This document shows, one piece after another, positions 1 to 8,325 of a stretch of 13,382 nucleotides of DNA (positions are counted from its first letter, which is position 1; every line of letters begins with the position of its first letter). A program made the translations under genes and the position numbers. The DNA comes from Rachicladosporium sp. CCFEE 5018 (Eukaryota; Ascomycota; Dothideomycetes; Cladosporiales; Cladosporiaceae): contig KZ111145.1 in assembly GCA_002077045.2 (NCBI GenBank), positions 140,664 to 154,045 on the forward strand, given 5' to 3'. Under the pieces are notes generated by a model. That model was given only the letters and a program-made list of their open reading frames with translations, had not been told where the DNA came from and made no database searches.

Positions 1-520
1 TTGAACATCGCCGTCTTACCACAGACAAGGGACGTGCTCATGCGAGTCCCGTTTAGGGTTACGGCACTTTGAGGCGGCACGAGGCTGAAACGGGGTGCAA
101 CAACCCAATATTAGCGGGAAACGATATTCGGTCAATCGCACGTCAATTCATGCGGAATCTAGGGCTGCTGGCCAGACCCTCGATGTTTCGCAAAAGCGAA
201 GCGTGGCAAGATTGAAAGCAAAGACATTTCCATGGCTTCGAGACAACGATGCACGGTCACTATCGTACATTGCTGATGGCTCCTCGACTCCACATATTAC
301 TTTAGTACCTCGTCGACACCACGCCAGATGATTGGTTGATCAAAGATTGGGTGACAGACCCCCTACCTACTATACACGCGGATGATTGCCATTACCGCGA
401 ACTCTCAATCTGCCCTACAAACTGGCAGAACCCGCCCAAGCGCGGCGTAAGGTCGCATCCGCGTTATGGCGACTCTCGCGGATTAATGAAACCGAAAAGC
501 GCTCTGGAGAAGTCAGTACT
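1..520. other. Leader and upstream DNA of the GTPase gene
   Basis: No gene can be supported here. Short open frames exist on both strands, but their translations are low in aliphatic residues, lack any family motif and overlap one another. The GTPase frame is open upstream to an ATG at 386, so the gene could start there; that extension is basic and featureless, and I prefer the ATG at 521, which leads directly into the acidic N-terminus. The 5' flank presumably carries the promoter, but I see no clear TATA element. Confidence 0.4.
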
Positions 521-1282
521 ATGCCGCCACCAGCGCGCAATCCTCGTAATGGGGACGACGATGTGAGCGACATCTCGGACGAGGAAGCCCCGTCCGAGTT
601 GGAACACCTCCCCAGCGAGGTGTGCGAGGATGATCGATGTGCCGGGGCGCAGAAGCCCATCTGGCACTGCGTAGATTGTGACTCCTCTTACTGTTCGACA
701 TGCTGGCCACTCCAAGGACCTCACAAGCCGAAGAAACGTGGCCGGGATGGGCTCCCTCATGAGAAGACGGATCCCTCGGTGGCGCGGCGCTTAGATGCCA
801 TCCTCAATCCGACCAAAGACCCTCTCGAGATTCAAAGACTACACGAGGCCGATCAACTGACCAAGTGGTTTGGGGTCACGAAAGACTCGACCGGCAGGCC
901 GGTGTTCGAGGACTATGGCCGGTATGCAACGCTCATGTCCAGTATATCGCCACTGGAGAGCATGGGCAATAGGTACCCACAGCTTGTGTCCTTTATCGGA
1001 GTGACGAACGCCGGCAAGAGTTCGCTCATCAAGATGCTCATACAGCACGAAGATGAAAGTCGGAGTCCCGAGAACCGGCCATTGTTCCCGTCGCCTGTTG
1101 TGGGGAGTGTTATCAACGACAGTATTCCGACTTCGGGCGATGTGAACCTCTATGCGGATCCGACTACGCGGCCACCTTTACTCATCGCCCCACAAGGACC
1201 ACCACTTGGGCACCGCCAGTGTGTTGTCACGGCCGTCCACTGGCTTGAAGTTCAAGGACAAGAAACCCAGTGGAGAAAGTAA
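521..1282 (+). CDS. Zinc-finger dynamin-like GTPase, N-terminal part only
   Basis: From the ATG at 521 the frame encodes 253 residues. Residues 12-33 are acidic. Residues 35-80 carry a B-box-like zinc-binding pattern: Cys35, Cys40, Cys50, Cys53, Cys58, Cys61, His68 and His80. A linker follows, then a GTPase domain with the P-loop GVTNAGKSS at residues 160-168 (G1) and the segment SGDVNLYADPTT, which resembles the region after G1 in large fungal dynamin-type GTPases. These proteins normally run several hundred residues further, with a DxxG (G3) and an N/TKxD (G4). Here the similarity fades at about 1185 and the frame ends at 1282 inside the Hub1 gene, so neither G3 nor G4 is present and the product should not cycle GTP. 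No GT-AG intron I tried joins this frame sensibly to the Hub1 frame. I read it as a 5' gene fragment, possibly a pseudogene. The family assignment is inference from motifs; the true start (386 or 521) is uncertain. Confidence 0.6.
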   Translation: MPPPARNPRNGDDDVSDISDEEAPSELEHLPSEVCEDDRCAGAQKPIWHCVDCDSSYCSTCWPLQGPHKPKKRGRDGLPHEKTDPSVARRLDAILNPTKDPLEIQRLHEADQLTKWFGVTKDSTGRPVFEDYGRYATLMSSISPLESMGNRYPQLVSFIGVTNAGKSSLIKMLIQHEDESRSPENRPLFPSPVVGSVINDSIPTSGDVNLYADPTTRPPLLIAPQGPPLGHRQCVVTAVHWLEVQGQETQWRK

Positions 1283-1841
1283 TGGCGACACAGAGAAGGG
1301 CGAAACTGGCCTACACCGAGGCTATCGAGATCGGTCGCCGCGAAAGGACAGCTACAGAACAAGGACACCACCACCAGCAGAGCCACCCAGCAAGAGCGGC
1401 GCACCTACGACAGTGCTGGACGATGCTTCGCAAACGCAACCCGCGAGCAATCCATCGATGTCAACAAATGACAAGTTCCGGAACTACAAACCGCCCAAGA
1501 ATCCAATCCTCCACCATGAACCCACCACCACCGCATCCTCCGACAGACCCTCCAAACCCCGCTCCGACAAGCCTCGCAAGCCCAAAGCCGTGATCCCCAC
1601 CGGCCCCATGATAGTCGTCAACGTCAATGACCGGCTCGGCACCAAAGCCGCGATCCCCTGCCTCGCCTCGGATAGTGTGAAAGCTTTCAAGGCCGTGGTG
1701 GCAGCGCATATTGGGCGACAGCCGCATGAGATTATGATCAAGCGGCAGGGAGAAAGACCGTTCAAGGATGCATTGACGCTGGAGGACTATGGGGTTAGTT
1801 CGGGGGTGCAGCTGGATTTGGAGATTGAGACGGGGGATTGA
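1152..1841 (+). CDS. HUB1: Hub1/UBL5 ubiquitin-like splicing modifier with long N-terminal extension
   Basis: The last 77 residues, from an internal Met at 1608, match Hub1/UBL5: MIVVNVNDRLGTK, CLASDSVKAFK, PHEIMIKRQGERPF and LTLEDYGV are characteristic. Hub1 binds spliceosomal proteins non-covalently (HIND motifs of Snu66/Prp38) and tunes splice-site use; the aspartate equivalent to Hub1 Asp22, which contacts HIND, is kept in LASDS. The tail ends in an acidic TGD sequence rather than the double tyrosine of yeast and animal Hub1. Upstream lies a hydrophilic, Ser/Pro/Lys/Arg-rich extension with STGLKFKDKK and HRGYRDRSPRKDSYR, which I associate with filamentous-fungal Hub1 proteins. The N-terminus is unresolved: the only upstream in-frame ATG (1152) sits inside the out-of-frame GTPase sequence, and residues before about 1220 do not look like Hub1. 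The 5' end may have been lost in a rearrangement, may lie on a missed exon, or translation may begin at the Met at 1608, giving a product close to the usual 73 residues. Confidence 0.85.
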   Translation: MRIRLRGHLYSSPHKDHHLGTASVLSRPSTGLKFKDKKPSGESNGDTEKGETGLHRGYRDRSPRKDSYRTRTPPPAEPPSKSGAPTTVLDDASQTQPASNPSMSTNDKFRNYKPPKNPILHHEPTTTASSDRPSKPRSDKPRKPKAVIPTGPMIVVNVNDRLGTKAAIPCLASDSVKAFKAVVAAHIGRQPHEIMIKRQGERPFKDALTLEDYGVSSGVQLDLEIETGD

Positions 1842-2122
1842 GTGGGACTGTGTTGGGGTGGGGAAGGGACTCGGGAGCTCGTCAGGCTTAGCGAAGGCGC
1901 TCAGTTATGGTGTACATGAATCTGCTGGCGTTCGGATCGTTCTTGGGCAAGGGATCAGAGTGCAGAGAGTGGAAGCAGCTGATCTTCTGGGCAGAGGGCT
2001 AATGGCGAGCGATCGTAGCACAGTTCCGCTGAGAACATTCCGTGAAACCGATCGAGATGTCCAGTTGTCACATTACTCACAGTATTCATCATCACTTTCA
2101 TCGGGAAAGCCGCTCGTATCTA

Positions 2123-2145
2123 TCACGTGGAGGTCATGTGACGTC
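2123..2145. promoter_or_regulatory. E-box and CRE-like sites upstream of INCENP
   Basis: Within 23 bp the DNA has a palindromic CACGTG (2124-2129), then TCATGTG, then TGACGTC (2139-2145). GTCA and TGAC also form an inverted pair around two bases. CACGTG is the known core for Cbf1/bHLH factors, and TGACGTC for ATF/CREB-type bZIP factors. The cluster is about 275-295 bp upstream of the INCENP ATG. Clustering is seen in the sequence; binding is inference. Confidence 0.4.
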
Positions 2146-2325
2146 GTGGGTTTAGCGTACTTCTGTCGGGATCTGCCGTACGAAGCGGGTCCGCTTCCCC
2201 AAGCTTCATTCACGCCAAAACAACTGAACGCAGCACAAAACACGTCGATTGACTGCGTACAGCGCCGTCACTGATACTTTCCTGGCCCTTTCGCGTTCCT
2301 CGCTCAGTACCGAATATCGCATATC

Positions 2326-2334
2326 ATGATTTAG
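2326..2334 (+). promoter_or_regulatory. Minimal upstream ORF (Met-Ile-stop) in the INCENP leader
   Basis: ATG ATT TAG lies 84 nt before the INCENP start codon, with no other ATG between the two. If transcription starts upstream of 2326, ribosomes would meet this two-codon frame first and would have to leak past it or reinitiate, lowering or tuning INCENP translation. The start site of the transcript is not visible. Confidence 0.35.
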
Positions 2335-2417
2335 CTTGTCGCATTGTCGTTTGATTACTCAGAATCCGCATTGTTGACGCGACTGTCCCATCCTAGCAAC
2401 CAGGCCTTTGGACCACG

Positions 2418-5400
2418 ATGGCATCACAGGCGAAGGCTATTATAGGCTCAGCGCAATGGGTGAAGAACGAGCGGGATCAGTCGGATCTCTTCATCGAGCA
2501 GGACGCAGAAGAGTTCGGCTATGCCGTGCGCAATGAGCTCGAGTGGCTGAATGAGCACATGTCCGATATCTTCACAAAGCGCACAGTGTATGTATTGTGT
2601 TCTGGTACAGTCAGATACCATGCTGACAGGCCACAGAAACTTCGCCGATGTGTTCAAAACGCCCGGCAAGGTACGCGGCAAGACACCACGCACGGCGCGC
2701 AAGATCAATGATGGACCTGTCAGGCAGCCTCTCACAGATGTCTTTGGACCAAGCGTGCAACACGCGCCGACGCCTGCGAAACAACCATCGTTCCTGGACA
2801 AGGTCGCGCACTTTCAAATCGCGGAAGATGTACAGCAGGATGCACAGGAACAGCGACCGACTAGCCGGAGCAAGAGCCCGCAACGTGTTGGCAAACCTGG
2901 GAATACCGACTCCGGCTACCATGGCATGACGGAAGACGAGATGGAGGTTGATGGCAATGCTCGGGCTGAAGGGTCTACGCAGCCGTCGCAAGGCAATGAA
3001 GCTGGGCTTAGTGTGCACGACAACGTGCATGATGAGGCGCTCCCTTCGAGTACAAATGCGACTGCAATCGGGCATACTAGTGGTGAAGAGTCCTTCGTGT
3101 CCGCGACTGAAGGCATGTCAACCCGCAATGCATCCAGGACGCAGCTGCAGGCGGAGCAGGACAGTGACACAGCGACCGTACCCGACGAAGAAGTGCTCGC
3201 GACCGAAGCAGAACAGCAGCAAGACGTCGCGATGGAGGACGAAGTAGACGTGCTTGATGAGCATGAGCACGACACTAACGCAAAAGACGCGCTAGACAAT
3301 GTGGAAGCTGTGGCTGATAGCCCGGGCTCTCACCAATCATCGAGCACTTCAAGTCCGGCAAAGGCATTGCAGCGGAAGAGCAGCTTCACGTTCTCCGCCT
3401 TGCCCGCACGAGAGCCATTGACAACCACTAAACGTAGCATTGGCTTTCGTGAAAGCGTTGTGGACGCTCAAAACCGCAACAGCGTGCTTGGACGATCACT
3501 TGGGAAAAGCTTTGGTCTGCAACAAGCAGACGATGACTTGGTGCCTAAGACACAGTCCGAGGAAGCACGACTACATGGGAAGACGTCTGCCCAATTACTG
3601 CACGAGCGCATCTCGATGCTCGGGAAGACGAGGGAGCCAAGGCCGTCGAAGAGCATCCCACAGGTTGCTGCTTACCCACAGCTGCCAGACGAAATGGATG
3701 CTGCAACAGCCGACGTGCAATCACAGGCCAGTGAGCCAGCTCCAGCGGCTGCTTCTGAAGACGACGATGATGATTGGATCGCGCCCACCCAGACCAGCGC
3801 ACCCATGCTGCTGCAACGAGCACTCACGCACGCTCCACCTCCTGCTCGTCCAGTTATGCACCAGAAGTCTGCATCGACAACGCAGATTGCATCACCGGCA
3901 CGGCAAGTCATGGGTCCGCCTGAGAGTCGCCACCAGAAGGCAATGTCTGTTGCAGATCCTAGGATGGCCCCTGTTCTCGAATCGACGACGCCAATCGGCT
4001 CGCCGACGAACAAGAAGCATCCTGAGGCACCGATGAGTGCATCGAAGAAGCTGTGGACCGCGTTCAAGTCGGCTAGGAATCTGTTCGCATCGTCTGCTGG
4101 TTCCAGTGCAGCTGCGAAGCTCGAAGCACACAGCCAGTCTCCTGCGGTGAACCGCAAGCAGCAGCGAGACTTCTCTGGTGAGTCGAAGACGGCTGCGATC
4201 GTGAACATGCCGGGCGCCTTGTACAGTGAGACGCAATTCGTGACACAGAGTCCATCGAGACCCGTCTCGGTGGTATCAGCGAGTCCAAGCAGGAAGACCA
4301 GGAGCTCAGCAGAGGGCGAGAAGAAACGTGAGAAGGAAGCGAAGGCTCAGCAGAAGGCTGCGAATGAGCTTGAGAAGGCGCGGGAGAAGGAGCGAGCGAA
4401 GGCTGCGAAGGCACAGCAAGAGACGGAGAAAGCAGATGCTGCCGCTGCGGCAAAGAGGCAGAAGACTGAGGGTGCACTTGCACCGCGGCCGGTATCTGCT
4501 GACAAGGACCGCGAAGACATGCCTCCACCGCCACCACCTAAGAGTATGCTTCCGGCTGGCAAATCCTCGCGCATGCCAGGTCGGCTCGTGCGCCCTACGC
4601 GCGATGTTGCGTCGAAAACGAAGCCTGCACCGATGAACATCCGGGTGGCCAGTCAATCTCAGCGAGTGCAGGCTGACCCACCGCAGCCATCATTTCAGCG
4701 TGAGGAAAGCCTCGCACCGCCACCGCCTCCAAAGACCGGACTTCGAACGATCTCTGCTCAGAGCACGGGCAGGAGCTCGACGATGCCGCAGAACCCATCG
4801 CGGCTGAAGGCGTTGGAGGCTGCAGCACGGAAGAAGGAGGTCGAAGAGCGCGAGAAGCAGCGCAAAGCCGACCAGAAGCGCGAGATGGAGCGGAAGCGTG
4901 CTGCGAAGGCTGAGGAGGACCGCCGCGTGGAGCAGGAGCGCAAAGCTGAAGAGCAGCGCAGGCTCCAGGAAGTCAAGATGGCAGCGCAGAAGCAGGCAGA
5001 GAGGCAAGCAGCTGAGGCTAAGAGGCGCGAGCAAGCGCGGCTTGAACAACAGCAGCGCGCTGAGCAACAGAAGCTCGACATGCAAAGACTGGAGCAGCAA
5101 CGCCAGCAGGAGGCTGCTGAGAAGGCGAAGGCTGCACATGAGCTGGCTGAAGCGATACAGCGGGAAAGAGCTCAACAGTCAGCTCCACAGCGAGGCGATG
5201 TGGGTGGCACGCTGCGTCAGCTCGGCCAGAAGCTCATCCAGCCCAACACTGCAAAGCCACCCAAGCGGGCGTTGCAAGACGAGGACGAGCAGTCGCAACA
5301 GCATCAGATGCAAAGACCCGGTCTGCAGCGTGGCCCGCCTTCGTACCAGCAGAACGACGCCAAGCGTAGGAAGACCAACGAGGAGAAGCCTGAAGTCGAG

Positions 5401-6210
5401 CATAGGCACTCGGTCATGGCGCCGCCTAAACGGCCGTCGACTATGCGGAAGGTGAGTGCCGCTGTTGAGCCTCTCACATTAATCGTGATACTAACAAGCT
5501 CCCAGGACACACTCACAAAGTTCCCGCACGGCTACTCCCACGCTCCGCCACCAGCTCAACATCACCCAGGCAGCATATTCAAGTCCGCAGTCAGCTCACA
5601 GCACCAGTCTCAGCAACAAGGTCTACGCCCGCCGCCTGCACATCCTAGTCAGACCGTGCAGCTCTCCAACGCTCGCATCCCCTTCGCTGAGAACAACAAC
5701 CCACCTGCTGCAACACATCAGCAGATGCAAGCGCAACATCACCATCCAGGCAACGAAAACTTCGCCCCAAAGTACAAAACGCCCGCCCCAAACCGAACTG
5801 GAACAAATCCCAAATCCGCGCAGCCCTCCCCAGCCTACCCCGCGGGCGACTCCATCGCCCTCCCCGAAATCATGACCGACAGCGAAGATGACTCGGACGC
5901 CGACGACGACGCCACATCTGGCTTCCGCGCACCATCTTGGGTAGCCTCCCCCGCTCTCCGAGACCTCCTGACTCAACAACAGCTCGTCGATCCAGAGACG
6001 GTCTTTGGTCCCATTGCCGAGTTGAGGATGGAGGAGGTCTTCAAGGGTGGGAACAAGAATGTTGAACGGGTGAAGAAGTTCCGGGAGCGGGGGAGCAGTG
6101 CAATGTGGATTGAGAGTGGGGATGCTGTCACCTCTGCGGAGAAGAGACGGGACAAGGATGCTAGGGAACGTGTGGCTAGGGAAGGGGGGTGGCGGTATGA
6201 TGTGTCTTGA
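2418..6210 (+). CDS. Inner centromere protein INCENP/Sli15, chromosomal passenger complex scaffold
   Basis: Exons 2418-2587, 2637-5451 and 5506-6210 join in frame to 1229 residues. INCENP holds Aurora B (Ipl1), survivin (Bir1) and borealin together at centromeres and the spindle midzone. The N-terminal 75 residues match the fungal INCENP N-domain: SAQWVKNERDQ, NELEWLNEHMSDIF and, across the first junction, FADVFKTPGKVRGKTPRTAR. The middle is long and disordered with many SP/TP sites, acidic patches and a conserved-looking KKLWTAFKSARNLF. Two proline runs, PPPPPPK near 686 and PPPPPK near 752, flank a basic segment. Charged helical stretches at about 618-669 and 779-909, rich in Glu/Lys/Arg/Gln, fit a coiled coil or single alpha-helix. 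The C-terminus is the IN-box: APSWVASPALRDLL (Trp1140), TVFGPIAELRMEEVF, then RGSSAMW (1190-1196), equivalent to the Ser-rich motif that Aurora B phosphorylates to become fully active. The gene is complete. Its length is large beside yeast Sli15, mostly from the disordered middle. Confidence 0.92.
2588..2636 (+). other. INCENP intron 1 (49 nt, phase 2)
   Basis: Donor GTATGT at 2588, branch-like CTGAC at 2623-2627 and acceptor CACAG ending at 2636. Splicing makes a Val codon from GT plus A and joins DIFTKRT to NFADVFKTPGK, restoring the conserved INCENP N-domain. Retention would shift the frame and end at 2711 after 97 residues. Confidence 0.88.
5452..5505 (+). other. INCENP intron 2 (54 nt, phase 0, no stop)
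   Basis: Donor GTGAGT at 5452, a perfect fungal branch point CTAAC at 5491-5495 and acceptor CCCAG ending at 5505. The intron is a multiple of three and open in frame, so retention would insert 18 hydrophobic residues (beginning VSAAVEPLTL) instead of truncating the protein. That hydrophobic segment is out of place in a polar disordered region, which supports its being an intron. Confidence 0.85.
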
Positions 6211-6386
6211 TGACGATTGTGAAAGCGGACGGGAAGTCAAGGAGGGCTGAATTAGATCTCGATAGTCTGGGACCGGAAGGACTGGAAGCCCTGACGTTTG
6301 TCGGACGGCGTTTGGGGAGGATTGGGTAGCCCGCAGTATGTCTTGTAGCATTCGCCCAACGCCGCATTGCTACTTCGTCAGTATTG

Positions 6387-7685
6387 CTAGAAGTCACTCA
6401 GTTCGCTTCCGCCGTTCCTAAGGTATTCCCCAGCAGCCAGCGCCTGAATCTTCACGAGATCTATAAACTCTTCCACACTGACCCTCTCGTCCACAGCCGC
6501 CATAGTCTCCGGCGACACCCCAAACGAGTACGCCGGCACGCCCGCATAACGCCAAAACTTACAATCCGTCGCCCCTAGACTCGGAATCGCCAACGGCGCC
6601 CTCGCCTTCCCTCGCACCAGCTCGGCGTTCCTGCGCACCACCTCAACGAGCTCATGGTCAGGCGGTGAGGCGCTCGCTGGGTTCGAGGCGGCGGTCTGGA
6701 CTGTGAAAATGGCTTCTGGGACGTCTTCAAGCATTGCGCGGATCGCTGCTGGAATTTGATCTCCGGTGAGGCCAATGGGAAGGCGGATATCGGCTTCAAA
6801 GACACAGGTAGAAGGGATCATGTTTACCTTGACGCCGCCGCGGATAGTGCCTATGTTTACTGTTGGGTGGAGCATCGAGGCTGCTGCGCCGGCGCCCATT
6901 ACTTCATCGATCCTGGCGCGGACCTCTCGTCGTTGGAGATGAGCGCGTATAGATGCAGGCATATTTGGGCTTTCTAGGGTCTCAAGCGCGAGTAGTCTCT
7001 GAATTACTCTGCTGGCGATTCGGATAGCGCCTTCAGTCCGATGAATGTAGGCGCCATGCGCGCCCTCAGTCCTAATTGTAAAGGTCAAGCGCAGCGTCCC
7101 CTTCTCCCCAAACCGAATGGTGTCCAGTCCAGTCGGCTCAGCATTAAACACACAGTCGCCTCGCCAGATAACTCGATCAACATCGTGGTCAAGCAAATAG
7201 CGACTACCCCATTCCCCGCCAGTCTCTTCGTCAGACACGACGGTCAGGGCTAGCCGGCCGTTCAGCAAGCCTTTGCGCTGGTGTAGATAGACGTAAGCAG
7301 CTGCCAAGGCCGCGGCGCCGGCTTTCATATCCACAGTGCCGCGGCCGTGACAGAAGCCGTGCTCGATAGCGCCGGAGTGGGGATCTCGTTGCCAGTCTGA
7401 GGCGTTTTCAACGGGAAAGACGTCAATGTGGCCATTAAGCACTAAGGTTGGGCCGGCGGGAGCAGCATCGAAGCTGGCTACTAGATTTGGTTTCGTGGGT
7501 TGAGGCGCAATTACTCTTGAATCGATGTTGTGGCTGTGTAGGAAAGCCTCGATTACGGCGAAGGCGGCTTGCGTGTCGCCTGGTGGGTTTGGGGAGGGCG
7601 TTTGCACAAGCTTTTGGAGGAACGAGAGGAGCGCTTCGTGGTCGTTGTCGATTGAGGCCAGGAGCTCGGTCTTCCAGCCCTCCAT
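6387..7685 (-). CDS. M20-family metallopeptidase/deacylase (ArgE/DapE-like)
   Basis: 432 residues in one exon, complete for the family. The order is that of M20 enzymes such as acetylornithine deacetylase, succinyl-diaminopimelate desuccinylase and carboxypeptidase G2: LVLNGHIDVFPV (His86 zinc ligand, Asp88), GRGTVDMKAG (Asp119 bridging two zincs), VVSDEETGG (Glu153 general base, Glu154 ligand), FNAEPTG (Glu183 ligand), then the lid/dimerisation domain from about 190 with GAHGAYIH, and the catalytic domain again from about 310. The last zinc ligand is normally a His in a GPG...AHxPDE motif; here the segment is SPETMAAVDE (391-400), with Ala where that His belongs. Some M20 subfamilies share such loss, so activity cannot be excluded. 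There is no signal peptide, so a cytosolic enzyme is likely. The substrate cannot be told from sequence. It converges with INCENP, 176 bp apart, and follows the helicase on the same strand. Confidence 0.9.
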   Translation of the reverse strand: MEGWKTELLASIDNDHEALLSFLQKLVQTPSPNPPGDTQAAFAVIEAFLHSHNIDSRVIAPQPTKPNLVASFDAAPAGPTLVLNGHIDVFPVENASDWQRDPHSGAIEHGFCHGRGTVDMKAGAAALAAAYVYLHQRKGLLNGRLALTVVSDEETGGEWGSRYLLDHDVDRVIWRGDCVFNAEPTGLDTIRFGEKGTLRLTFTIRTEGAHGAYIHRTEGAIRIASRVIQRLLALETLESPNMPASIRAHLQRREVRARIDEVMGAGAAASMLHPTVNIGTIRGGVKVNMIPSTCVFEADIRLPIGLTGDQIPAAIRAMLEDVPEAIFTVQTAASNPASASPPDHELVEVVRRNAELVRGKARAPLAIPSLGATDCKFWRYAGVPAYSFGVSPETMAAVDERVSVEEFIDLVKIQALAAGEYLRNGGSELSDF

Positions 7686-8325
7686 CGCGATGAGCTCTCG
7701 TGCCGTTGCTTCGTTACAACATCCGTCTTGTGCGGTGAGCAGTCCTGAGAGATATCAGCTGATCTCACTGCACGTTAGGTGCCTGGCGCGAGTAAAGCAG
7801 AGGACAGTAGTAAACGAGACTGAGAAGTAGACATCTTGGTCGACCATGATTCGCCGTGCCTCATAGATGTGAGGTTGACTCATATCCTCCAATGCTCGAA
7901 AGCGGAGCTGTCTTGCCGATCAAAGAAAAGAGCAGAGGGGATGGACGGTAATCCATCGGGTACATAATTCCCTGATCTGCCACTTTTTGCACTGAATATG
8001 CCTTTCCCTAGAATCCCCCGGCTCAATCGCGGCGGTCGCAAGTGGGGATCGGAGGTTGTATGACAGAGAAAAAGGCGCTGGTGATGAGCGTGATAGATAT
8101 TTGATTGGAGAGCCTCGTACATACACACAACATCGCCCTGTAGCTACTCTGTACATCCCAAGTGTATCTGGCTTCGCCGAGCCGGTATGCCGTACAGATC
8201 CCGCCGTCCCACAGTCCCACAGCCCGCGACTGCGAAGCCAAAGCCCAACGCCAGCGCTATGCAGCACCTGTCTCCATCGTACAGCCTACTGGTACAATTC
8301 TCCTCCCATTCCGAGTCTGAGTCGC
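7686..8325. other. Intergenic region between helicase and M20 genes
   Basis: 640 bases with no gene I can support; open frames on the plus strand run into the antisense of the helicase RGG tail and are shadows. The region should hold the helicase 3' end and, read on the minus strand, the M20 promoter. A CCAAT pentamer on the minus strand occurs at 8104-8108, about 420 bp from the M20 start, too far and too short to call. Confidence 0.6.

Larger units (their letters stand above)
1842..2417. other. Intergenic region between Hub1 and INCENP
   Basis: This stretch of 576 bases holds no credible gene; the open frame crossing its first half has no recognisable motif. It must contain the Hub1 3' end and the INCENP promoter. 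The only ordered elements I see are the E-box/CRE-like pair at 2123-2145 and a minimal upstream ORF at 2326-2334, described separately. A partial MCB-like core (ACGCGA) lies at 2377-2382; one imperfect copy is too weak to call. Confidence 0.6.

Noticed and set aside
52..62. Telomere-like TTAGGGTTA near the left edge
   Set aside because: Only about one and a half units, not tandem; a chance match in ordinary sequence.
1142..1196. Possible 55-nt intron (GTGAAC...AAG) joining the GTPase to Hub1
   Set aside because: The phase fits, but the donor is weak and it would remove VNLYADPTT, which looks like conserved GTPase sequence.
2916..5175. Long Ser- or Leu-rich frames on the minus strand within INCENP
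   Set aside because: They are antisense of the Glu/Lys/Gln-rich and Ser-rich coding sequence and lack motifs.
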